This document shows, piece by piece, positions 22,265-32,603 of a stretch of DNA of 64,000 nt. The stretch is from Nymphaea colorata. Taxonomy: Eukaryota > Streptophyta > Magnoliopsida > Nymphaeales > Nymphaeaceae. The stretch's first letter is position 1; each line of letters begins with the position of its first letter. A program made the translations under genes and the position numbers. The notes below the pieces were generated by a model. That model saw only the letters and a list, made by a program, of their open reading frames with translations, was not told the DNA's origin and did no database searches. The stretch covers positions 19,720,581 through 19,784,580 of the forward strand of contig NC_045147.1 of assembly GCF_008831285.2 (NCBI RefSeq), in the 5' to 3' direction.

Positions 22265-22400
22265 AGCCCACCGGTATACTGCTGACATCATTGTCTTAAT
22301 GCCCCGTCTGCCACGGTAGGCATGGGCGCACTGTCTGTGTCTTCATTGCCCCGTCGGTCACGGTGGACATAGTCGCCTCACTCTTTAGGAAGCGACGGTG
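22265..22400. repeat. Tandem 'TTGCCCCGTCGGTCACGGTGGGCAT' family array
   Basis: Two degenerate units carry the 'GCCCCGTC.G.CACGGT.GGCAT' core. Related arrays lie at 31390-31600, 44545-44650 and 56120-56455, with single units near 54580-54670 and 62500-62560. It lies about 110 bp before the truncated RLP start at 22508. Confidence 0.65.
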
Positions 22401-22507
22401 TCAATAGGGGAATCGCAAGCCAAACTACAAAATTTTAATCCCATCAGTAATCAGATATAGATGAACCAAATATTTCTTATCCTTTACAAAATTTGAAATA
22501 AGACATT

Positions 22508-24999
22508 TACAGTATCTCCACCCTTTTTCTATTGCTCCATATAGGAGGAGAGGGGGTGATGAAAGGCGAAGCAGCATCCTGCCTCCCCAACCAAAGCTTG
22601 GCCCTTTTACAATTCAAGCAAAGTCTATCCCAAGGGTCGCGGCCATTGTTAAGCACGTGGAAGAATGAATCAGATTGTTGCGAGTGGGAGGGAATCTCTT
22701 GCGACCATACCACCGGCTTTGTCACCGGCGTCGAAATCTGGAATCTCCGAGTGCAAGTCAGTGATCCAAACTCTTCCTTATTTCAACTTTCTCACCTCCA
22801 AAGTCTTGATCTCAGCCGCAATTTGGTCGCTGGCGAGATCTTATCGAGATTGTCGGAATTCACTCACCTCACCGAACTTTCGCTCTCAGATTGCAACTTA
22901 ATTGGTCCCATTCCTGAATCCTTCAAACAACTTTCAAACCTAACCTATTTAGACCTTAGTCGATATAGATTGAGTGGAGAAATTCCCCAAGGTATAGTGC
23001 AGAAACTGCACCTTGATCACAACAAGTTAAATGGTTGCTTTCCTGATTTTGGTAATGAGTTTTCCCCATTAGTTGATGTCGATCTCTCATATAACATGTT
23101 GGATGGGGAGATTCCTCTTTCCATAATTAGAAAGTTGCCTCATATTGAGTTATTGGACATTCAATGGAACATAATTACTGGTACCAACGGTTTCTCCTTA
23201 TTCCAAAACCTGAGGAATCTTTCATATTTGGACCTTTCTTGGAACTATTTGACAGTTGAGTTTCCCAAAACTGTTTATGTCAACCATCAAGCTACAATTT
23301 TTTTGCATCTAGAAATATTATACTTGGTGTCTTGCAACATCAAAGGGGAGTTTCCTTGGTTCCTCCAAAACACAAAGGCCGTTGGGGAACTCAACCTTTC
23401 ACATAATAACATAAGTGGGAAGGTGCCGACATGGGTGTGGAGACTACCAGAACTTCGGTATTTGGATCTATCACATAACAAGCTCGATGGTTTTGAGGAA
23501 GCGGTCAATATTAATGGTTCGAGGAACTTCGATCTTCCGTTGATGTTCAACACAAGCTTGTCATTGTATGTGTCGAACAATAACATCAAGGGAACAATCC
23601 CGTCCGCACTCTTCTGCAATTTGTTATTCTTAAAACATCTACACCTATCTAAAAATAACCTCACAGGTACCATACCAGATTGTTTAGCTAACTTGACCGG
23701 ATTAGATGAGTTAGACCTCAGCAAGAACAAACTACAGGGTCAAAGGCTTATTTGTGGTTCTCAATCTTTATCTCTAATTGAATTGAGCGGCAACCAGTTC
23801 ACAGGGGAAATGACAAGATTGCTCTATAATTGTAGCAGTAATAACATGCGGGTACTTGACCTGTCAAACAATAGACTAACAGGCAGGTTCCCAGACAATT
23901 GGCCCACAGCTTTTGATGAACTAGCGGTGTTGGACTTGAGCAACAACCAACTACAAGGCCCAATTCCAGAAGTGTATTGCAATTCCTCCACACCTGCCTT
24001 ACAAGTGTTGAACCTCAATGACAATAAATTGGTTGGCAGGATTCCCAGGAATCTTTCTATGTGCAGCGAATTGACGGTTATAAATTTGGGCAACAATGAG
24101 TTAAGTGATGTTTTTCCCTTTTGGCTTGGCCACTTGGACTACTTACGTGTGTTGGCATTACATTCCAATAAATTTCATGGCACTGTTAGCTCTTCCTTCT
24201 CCATAAAGATGTTTCCTTCGTTGTTAATCCTTGACATTTCCAGGAACCAATTGAAGGGACATCTTCTCTCTATCCTTTTTCAAAATTTTAGTTCCTTGAT
24301 GAGGAAGGAAACAAATGTTGGTTCCAAGGACCCATCATATCGATCATACAGCACATACCAGCAACCACTGTTATTAACTATCAAAGGGCAAAGCCGAGTA
24401 TGGAAGATGATTACCATTTTGACATCCATTGATTTGTCCAACAATTTATTCACCGAAAGAATTCCTGAAGAGATAGGTGCACTGGAAGAGCTTTATTCGT
24501 TGAACTTGTCAAGGAACAACCTGGAAGGTCCCATCCCGAGGTCATTCAGACAGTTGTAAAGCATGGAGTCACTGGACCTTTCTTATAACCATTTATCAGA
24601 AGTATACCTGAGGAGCTAACACATGACACATTTCTCTCTACCTTGGACTTATCATACAACAACTTGCAAGGGAGAATCCCTCAAGGCAACCAGTTTGGCA
24701 CATTCAATGCTACTTTATTTGATGGCAACCCAGGGCTTTGTGGGCCACCACTGCCAATCTCATGTCCAAGTACCAACCGTGGCCCACAAGGATCCATTAA
24801 TCATGTCAAAGAAATAGCCCGAGATCCGCACTGGGAGTATTTAGCAGCAGGGATTGGCTACGCCATGGGTTTCTTGACAACCATACTACCCATCTTGTTT
24901 ATTCGAAAAGTGGGGACTTGGTTTTGTGTTCATGTGGACCGGGCATTCGAGACCTGCATTAGTATTCCTACTTTATCATCGATTTTCTACAGAGCATAA
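22508..24999 (+). pseudogene. LRR receptor-like protein pseudogene, 5' end lost, nonsense and frameshift
   Basis: Homology to the family begins abruptly at about 22508, in the second half of the signal peptide (YSISTLFLLLHIGGEGVMKG). An in-frame TAA lies at 22499-22501 and there is no promoter or start. The first in-frame ATG is 22559, which would leave no complete signal peptide. LRRNT and about 23 LRRs plus the island region read through to 24559. There CAA of the paralogues is TAA (after SFRQL). About 45 bp later, one G is missing relative to TTATCAGGAAGTATA, shifting the frame. The rest (LDLSYNNLQGRIP, LCGPPLPISCPS, TM helix YLAAGIGYAMGFLTTILPILFI, short tail ending FYRA) is open to 24999. 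Small in-frame losses occur at QGIVQKLHL and at LQGQRLICGS (IPR missing). It is a pseudogene with three independent lesions. Confidence 0.9.
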
Positions 25000-27900
25000 C
25001 ATATTATATTGCACTCACCGGACTTTTGTTTGTTGTAATATTTGTTTGTCAAGCTACCTGTAAGAAGGGTGATGAGAGAGTTGTCGGTCTGTTTGTTTCA
25101 TGTTCACCTTTCAATTTCAAGTTCTACGTTATCAAAGTGCACGTTGATAACGATCTTGAGGCCTTGGTGGTGATTGACCTTCTATAGTTCCCGTTTATGC
25201 CTTGAGTATGATATTTTGATTAGTGACATGTGAGAGGCCTAATGTAAAGGTACTAATTAAGTAGTGGGGGTTTTGTTTATTTTTTCCCAAAAAAATGGTA
25301 GTTTGTTTTAAATTATATGTTTTTTCCGATGGCTGAAGTAAGTTGCATCTAAAGTATCCCCATTAATCCTTCTGTGGATGCCCTCCATATGCTTTACCAA
25401 TACAAAGGGGGCATATGGAGACAAGCTACGAATCTATTATTAGAGGGAATTAAGTTATTCGCACTGTCATGCAAATTGATTGGATTTAGATCGTCCAAAG
25501 GTATCTGATAAGCCTTTTCCAGAATTTAAAAAGAATTTTAATTTCTGCATCCAATCATTTGTGCAATTGTGCCTGTTTCTAATGATTAATTTGTGGATGC
25601 AAGAAAACCAAATGTGGATTGTATGGTTATATATAATAATGGTTTTTTGTTTCATACCCGCTCTCCTGCGGGGATATGAATGTCTATGATACATACTTGG
25701 TCACAGTTTTGCATTTGGGCAAGTAATCAAATATATATTTCTTTATTTTGATCCAGAAGTCCATTTCACAGTACTCCAGACCTTCACAATCATAACTGAA
25801 GGATCACCACACTCGTGCTAATTGTTTATATTTCAAAGTTAAGAGTTGAGATCTTGCAACACCCAAGGGAAAATTCTCAGGTTCCATATTAGACAAGAAG
25901 ACGTAATTGAACTATACATATGTTTCGAGTAATGATGTGAGTGAAAAGTTACCAACATAAATGTCAGTGTAGCGAAAATAATCGTAGAAGATCTGATATA
26001 TCCAAGTGCCAACTAGTCAGGTTAAGATTCAGATCACCAGCTAGTCAAATTCTGATTTACTAGTGTGTGATTTTGCAACGGAGTCCAATTCTGACCCGTC
26101 CCTTGAGGAATCAAGCACCCGCAAGAAGCAGGTTGGTTAAACTTAACACTAATTTGCAGATCTCAGTCGCCGGCAATCACCGAGAATTTTCACCCGTCTA
26201 AGAATTTTCAAAAGTACAATTTGTCCTCAATAGATATTTTAAAAGATACAATTCAACTTCATAAGAAAAAAATTCCTATTAAATTCTCTGTCTGACCTGT
26301 GACCAGCATCAGGTCCAGTATTAAATTGTATTTAATCTAGTCACATCTTCATAGAATCTCTGTCAGTTATTAGACTTGGATTCAGTTTTAAAACTGCAGA
26401 ACATATCTGTCCAATTTCGTAAATCCAACTAAAGCGATTCAAATTGACATTGTTATCGAGTATATGCGATCCATTCCCCTTCCCTCAATTGGTGAAATGA
26501 AGCCAAAACAAGTGTGTTTTGTACAAAATGATTTTGTATTGGCAGTCTGAAATGAAGACTCTCTCTCTCTCTGTCTTTGTATTTGCAGATCCAGAATCCT
26601 TTTTTTGGCTCTCATATCTTACGTTTCTTATTTTTTAATAAAAAAATAATTATCAAAAAATAGTCTGATATGAATACTTTCTCTCTCTGTATTGGCGGAT
26701 CCAGAAACCTTATAGTTCTTATTTTTTTAATAAAAGCAATTATTTAAAACGTACTTATGTTTCATGTTCTTCGGATCAACATTTTCGAACATGGATCAAG
26801 TGCCCACTATAATTTTCGTTTTCTATTTTGAACTATTTTTTACCCAAATTAAAAGGCAGGTGAAATATCATTCGATGTTGCGACTTTTTTTAATTATATT
26901 AACTCACTTTTTATCCAAATGGATAAATCTCACCTCTCCCTTTCTCTTAACAGCACATTAATTATAGCAAATTACCTATCCCAATAGGAAATTGCATTTA
27001 CCTTTCAAAGTGAAATGTAAAGTGAAAATGTCATCAGCGTGTGTATGTGTGTTTGTTTTTACTTTTAATGGTATCGGTCTAATTTGCGCGATCCCGAGCC
27101 GGAGGAACTGATTCACGGGATCGTCTATTTTCAGACGTAAATAGCAAATATTTTATGAGGAATGAAGACCCCAAGATCGTCAATGATAAAACATATTAAC
27201 AAGAAATAAACTGATGTAGATATGCATCTCTAATTTTTAAACTATATAAATCACCAACATTGATCGACTGTTTAAGTTTTGTATGTAATCTTGTCTAATG
27301 TCCATTGAATCTCTCATTTATTGACTTGGATTCAGTTACAAAACATTACAAAGCACCCCAATCCGATCTGTAATCAAATCCAATTTGTTTTACTGATTCC
27401 AACATCTAAAGCCTGGATTCAAGTTCAAATTGGTCTTCAAAGTATCCGACCCATCTCCCTACGTCCATTCGGTGCTATGCAGCCAATACGGGTCTGTTGT
27501 TTCGTATCAAGTGATTTATGTTGTTGGATTGCCACGAAAGTAAGAGTTTTCAAGAGACATGTAACAATCTCCCATAAATAAATTTTATTGGTTTCAAACT
27601 CATGCATGCCTTGTGCTCTCTATATTGGCTGCAGATCCAGCATCTCTTTCTTCTATCGTAATCTTCCTTCGTCATTTTAACTAATAAAAATAGTCATCTA
27701 AAAGGTCAGTCTGATCACATTCTTTAGACCAACCATTTAAAACACGAGCCAAGTGCCAATTATGATATTTATTTTTTGTTTTTCTTATTATTTAAAAGGC
27801 GTGCACAATTAGAGATGCCTGATTTGTATCTGATATAAACTGAACTGTTTGGAGAAAATTGCATAGTTTAAAAGTTTAACATTCGATTAAGAAATCAAAT

Positions 27901-28250
27901 TAGATTCATATTTAGGAAATGACATCCGTTTGGATTCGAATTTGATCAGATTTAGTTTTAAATAAATATCCTACATCCAGTGCTCTAACTTTTTTAAAAT
28001 TGGTCGTATTCACATTCGGATATGAAAGTAAAATCGGATTCAGACTAGATTCGAATTGTCAAATAAGATCATGGATTCAGATTTGGACCTTGACAACGGC
28101 AGTTTAAGTGGAGAAAACCCTCCAGTCTACTGAAACAGCCCACGCTACAAATTTTTGTGGGCAAGGTTATGACGGCAGAAAAGGAAAGGCTTTTGAAAAG
28201 ATAAAAATGTTATACCTTTTTTAAAAAACTATTAAAATATCCTCCCACTC
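25000..28250. repeat. RLP subfamily A 3' flank, copy 2, with interspersed repeats
   Basis: The first 1.3 kb is collinear with 14919-16050 and 35175-36480. The region 26545-26790 carries two units of the repeat family with CTCTCTCT, TTGGC.GATCCAGAA, TTTTTTAATAAAAA and ACGTTCTTCGGATCAACATTTT, and another unit lies at 27600-27760. The region 27830-28100 duplicates 16500-16740, 43180-43450 and 49930-50160. No gene is supported. 26545-26570 is the empty site of the LINE insertion found at 36854. Confidence 0.7.
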
Positions 28251-28317
28251 TTCTTGTGTGTGTAGGTTACGTGCACGCAACCTAACGAAACGACCCACAA
28301 CTCATTCTACCCGGAAA

Positions 28318-28555
28318 TGGGGGAACATGCTGGATGGGAAGATTCCGTCTTCCATAAGCAATTTCCCTCAACTAAAAAAGAGTTGGATGTTACATGCAAT
28401 AGATTTAGATTTTGTGGTACCATCGATCTCTCCTTACAATAAATTGGTGGGTGGAGGTCATGAATTTGGGTGGGCATGACTTGACTCATCATTTTCCTTT
28501 TTGGCTTCGCCATTGAGAGCGCTCGGCAATAAATTCCAATAAATTGGGATGGGGA
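28318..28555 (+). pseudogene. Two fused RLP crumbs
   Basis: NMLDGKIPSSISNFPQLK, followed by a frameshift and TIDLSL-like sequence, comes from an N-terminal LRR. At 28450 the text jumps to MNLGGHDLTHHFPFWLRH, corresponding to INLGNNELSDVFPFWLGHL much later in the gene. A copy of the second crumb lies at 50420-50530. The piece is an internally deleted RLP remnant. Confidence 0.7.
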
Positions 28556-28732
28556 GGTTGCCTTCTGCTGGTATCGAAAGCATATTACATCCAGCGAAGG
28601 TACATTACATCCAACTGCAGCATTGTCATCATACTGGCTACACATGCTGTTGCATTGCTTAAGTTTTATTTACATGTGCACGTAATTGATTACAATTCAA
28701 TTCGAATCACAGTTGTACATAAATTAGGCAGA

Positions 28733-29161
28733 ATGCGAGTCAGTGATCCAAACTCTTCCTTACTTGAACTTCATCACCTCCAAAGCCTTGATCTCAGCTC
28801 CAATTTCATCAGTGGCACGATCCCCATCGAGATTGTGGAACTCACTGACCTCACCAAAATTTGGCTTTCAGATTGCAACTTCACCGGTCCCATTTCTGAT
28901 TTCCTTTCCAACTTAACTTTTTTGAACCTCAGCGAAAATGATCTGAGGAGTAGAGAAATCCCTTCAAGTCTACTAAACCACCTCACCCTACAGCATCTAG
29001 ACCTTGGTTGGAACAAGTTGTATGGTTCGCTCCCTGATTTTGGTAAAGCAACTGCCACAAGCATCTTGGTAAAAGCTGACATTAATCTACAGATCTCAGT
29101 CGTCGACAACTACTTCGGCAAATTGTGTCTGATCTGTAAGGCACAAAAGTTTTCGCAATGA
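28733..29161 (+). pseudogene. N-terminal LRR fragment of an RLP, chimeric 3' end
   Basis: An open frame gives MRVSDPNSSLLELHHLQSLD, SGTIPIEIVELTDLTKIW, SDCNFTGPIS, LNLSENDL, EIPSSLLNHLTLQHLDLGWNKLYGSLPDFGK. The signal peptide and LRRNT are missing; the upstream part of the frame (from 28544) is non-RLP sequence. After about 29045 the text becomes similar to RLP 3'-flank DNA at 26110-26180 and 36310-36380 (CAGATCTCAGTCGTCG) and the frame stops at 29161. No TM or tail is present. It is a translocated fragment and unlikely to be functional. Confidence 0.8.
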
Positions 29162-29192
29162 AATGCTGAGTGCTAATACATACTTGGCTTGA

Positions 29193-29783
29193 CTACTCCG
29201 TGCTTTTCTCATAATCATGAATTTGTTCTTCTCGCCATATTTTCTTCAAGTTACCTGTAAATTTCACATCATTCACCTGGTTTAGTTGAAGGCTTATGCA
29301 TCTGCATATTGGATGCATGTAACCATGATTTTCCATGGCTGATTGGGTGCAAATATTTCGATCAAGATCTCTAACTTGCATGGTGAATGGAAGCGGAATT
29401 TCATGGCGCTTCATTTCGGTTCCCAGATAGGCACATCGCATGGAAAGAAGTACATCGCATGAAATGAATGCCAAGGAGAGCGTTTTATTCAGTCGAGTTG
29501 TTGGAATAAACATGGTAGGATTTTGAGCTTGAGATTTTGTAGGGCCTGCAGAGCCTTCTGGTCACATTCTCACTGTCAAAAAATTGATATGTACAGGGAA
29601 CTGCATTTTCAGCTCACCACAACAATCAAAACCAGAGCCGCACCAAAAGGAACCTATATAGGGCAGGGACATCAGAAATAAAAGTAGTTGAATCTTGGAT
29701 ACCCTCACCCAGCATCCATCTCTGACACTATGCAAACCATTAACATATTGATAAAGAAAACTCCTAGCACTTCGTGCTGGCAA
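29193..29783 (-). other. Unidentified minus-strand ORFs, possibly captured gene sequence
   Basis: Two adjacent minus-strand readings, 29783-29562 (containing VNGLHSVRDGCWVRVSK and SFWCGSGFDCCGELK) and 29513-29193 (containing RCAYLGTEMKRHEIPLPFTM and NLKKIWREEQIHDYEK), look more protein-like than the surrounding shadows. They differ in frame. I do not recognise either. Part of the first (29591-29750) is repeated at 54397-54555 with a small indel that breaks the frame. It could be a captured piece of a host gene or chance. There is no function to propose. Confidence 0.3.
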
Positions 29784-29819
29784 TCAAAGTAGTTAAGATA
29801 TTTTATATTGGCTTAGAAC

Positions 29820-30310
29820 CGATTTCAAGGACTGGTTCCAAGAGGGCTCATTTGTGGTTCCCACATTTTAGTAGTTAAATTGAGTGACAACCAATTAAGT
29901 GGTGAGGATGGGATTCAAGGCTACGTTATGGTGGATACAAATTATATATACCGTTAATTACCATCGAATGTTCAAAAAAAGAGGGAATCAAAATATTTAA
30001 TTATGGGGGATATGAACGTTATGGTGGATACAAATTATATCTACCGTTATTTATCATTGAATGTTCAAAACAAGGAGGGAATCAACTTTCTGTAGTAATT
30101 AATGAAGAGACTTACCTTCGACCATCAAAGGGCAGGTGCAAGAATGGACTATAGGCATCATTTTGACATCCACCAATTTGTTCAACAATCTATTCACGGG
30201 AAAAATTTCTGAGCATGTCGGTGCATAGGAGGGGCATCATTCTTTGAGCTTATCTCCGAACAAGGCAAATGGAGTCACTGGACCTTTCCCACGACCGCTT
30301 ATCATGAAAA
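29820..30310 (+). pseudogene. Scattered RLP crumbs
   Basis: 29825-29910 reads LIPRGLICGSHILVVKLSDNQLSGE-like with shifts. 30110-30300 reads TIKGQVQEWTIGIILTSTNLFNNLFTGKISEHVGA, then a decayed copy of the MESLDLSHN region. The part between is deleted. The 29930-30060 segment contains an imperfect tandem copy of the 'gttatggtggatacaaatta' text also present at 4250-4280. Confidence 0.65.
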
Positions 30311-31389
30311 ATTCAAGTTTAATTTGGTTAATCAATTTTCTCCAGACAATATTCTTCTTGTGTAAATAATTTAAGGGAATCCAGGCATCGAGCTACATTT
30401 CGCAAGGTATTCAGATCAAGCACGTAGCTAATCTGGTCCATTCAGAAGATTATTCAAATTGAACTCGAATTGTCTTGCTTTGCATAGAACGAACCAACAA
30501 GAATATGGAGATGGTCCGAACCTTTTATAAGGCATGGATTGACCTGGGTGCTAAGCGATGCCCATCTCCTAAGAAGAACAAGAGAAATTTAAAAGTACAA
30601 AAAAAAAAACCGCCAAACGTCTATCCGCTCTACTGTTTTAAGTGTGACATTCTCAATCTTCAAACCTTCCATTTCAAATCCGGAATATCTTAGGTCTTGG
30701 GAGATGACGATAATTTATCTGAAGTTGCGAGGACAAAATTTAATCTTGCATTTTATGTTTTAACAGAAAATGAAACATATAATAGGTAAAAAAAAAAGAA
30801 AAAAAAATCCTTTATTGCCTTCATTTTGGTCATAATTTCAAACTTGAGCTGAATTTTTCCCAACAATTTGTTTTCGAGGGATGTAACAATAAAGCAGAGT
30901 AAGATAGGGGGAGGGAGTGGATAGACGAAACAATAGAGTACACAGCAACAAACAAAAAACGGTGCTCTAACTAAATAACAAATTAGACAGCACCCTAACG
31001 ATGAAAAGGTGCCTCTAAAAACTATGGCGTGGTTGAGAGGAAGAAAAACGTAAAGGGAGAGAACATGAGCCTTAACCGGTGAAAGCCAGGTAAAAATTTT
31101 ACCCGGTCTTTAACGTTTCACCTAAACAGGCCAAATTTCCAAAATGGCCTTAATAACTCTTGAAAGAAATGTTTCGGGTTTTTTTGTTGATGATACCTCA
31201 TTTATAATTTATGACATTTGAGCAAAAGTTCCACCGCAAACAGGCCCTAGAGACTTATTGAGATTTGACATCCATCATTATTATATATTGCATACGCATT
31301 AATTTCATGTCGTCCATGATTCATTCCCTTTCCTATCTTCCGGACCGCCTATTGCGTATGAAATCGCATATATCCTTATACCATGAAAG

Positions 31390-31600
31390 ACTTCGAGTCA
31401 ACCCACCGGCGCACTGTTGACATCATTATCTAAGGTGTCTTCGTTGCCCCGCCCGTCCGGTATGCATGGGCCAAGTGTTGAGATCATTGTCTAAGGTGTC
31501 TTTTGTTGCCCCGTCGCTCACGGAAGGCATGGTTGACATCATTGTCGAAGGTGTCTTGGCTGCCCCGCCGGTCACGGTGGGCATATGTCGCCTCATTCTT
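31390..31600. repeat. Tandem GCCCC-type repeat array, three units
   Basis: The unit anchors GCCCCG(C/T)C.G.C fall at 31447, 31508 and 31562, giving periods of 61 and 54 bp. Each unit also has GTTGA(C/G)ATCATT.TC.AAGGTGTCTT. The array lies about 1 kb upstream of the intact RLP at 32604. A single copy of the adjoining 31640-32060 text recurs at 44690-45120. I saw nothing recognisable at 30820-31380. Confidence 0.7.
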
Positions 31601-32109
31601 TATGGTAGCGACGGACGGTCTCAATGATTCTTTCCTTCAAGTTGATATTGTTGCGCACAACAATATGAACTCTGATCCTGTCGGCATTCAGACACCCACG
31701 ACATTCAAATTTTAGATAGAACGACATTAGAAGTGATCTTCGCAACTTGTACCCCATTAGAGACTAACAAACGAAAGGCTGTGTTGGCTTTTCCGGCCGC
31801 CTAAGAGTCAGTGGTCTTTTATTTCCACTCGTATGGTGGACCATTTTCCACATGTACCATTACTGCGGGGGTTTAAACTGAGTCGAGCTTTCCCTAGCTA
31901 AGCTCAATTATCTTGTTTCATCAAGTTTATTTTTCAACTTGAATTGGCCTCCCCACAGTTGGATGCTGCAATTGTGCAATGCCTTGCATCTCCTTAATGC
32001 TGAACACGGAAGCCAAACCAGAGCTGCTTTGGATTGAAAGGGACCTGATGCCCCTCTTTTTCTTTACGCCCTCCCCCTCATCTGCAACTCACTGTCATAA
32101 ATAACTTTC

Positions 32110-32485
32110 TCCTTTTTCTTTCAATTATGAGAATGTTACCACCTAGCTGACACATGCCTACTTCTTTGTGATCGTAATATGATATATATAGCAACGAAGG
32201 GTGTACTGGTGGGCTGGAGTGAGTTTAATTATTTGATGTTTATGAACTATATTTTTGAACTGATAGCACGACACTCTGGGTATAACACGGATCCATCCAT
32301 ATTCCAAAACAGCTGTTGACCCCAAAAGTAAGGAGAATGAAATGGCTTTAAATGGCTTCTTCTCTTCACCCGCATTTATATACTGATAAGATAATATCGT
32401 TGTCTTCCAAAACAGAAAAACATAAACCTGCTTGATAAAAAGCAATGATTTTGAAGCAAGGAAGAGCTTGATCTCAATCACTGTC
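32110..32485. repeat. Upstream block also present at 54680-55056
   Basis: The two copies are collinear, with 'acctagctgacacatg', 'agcacgacactctgggtata' and 'ttttgaagcaaggaag'. Here the block abuts the RLP promoter; in the other copy it abuts unrelated DNA, so one of them is rearranged. Confidence 0.75.
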
Positions 32486-32510
32486 TTCCATTGTTCACTC
32501 TAGCCAGTTC

Positions 32511-32520
32511 TTTATTTAAA
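32511..32520 (+). promoter_or_regulatory. TATA-like core promoter element of the 32.6-kb RLP
   Basis: TTTATTTAAA lies 93 bp before the ATG at 32604 and is followed by the conserved CTTCTCCTCATCC leader shared by other family members. Confidence 0.6.
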
Positions 32521-32603
32521 CACCCTTCTCCTCATCCTCCTCATTTCCAACTCATTTGATCAACCAATACAATAGCACTTTGGGCATTGCTCGAGTCAAG
32601 CTA

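Noticed and set aside
32556-32603. N-terminal extension of the 32.6-kb RLP
   Set aside because: It begins at a TTG codon, not an ATG, and aligns with the 5' leader of the other genes.
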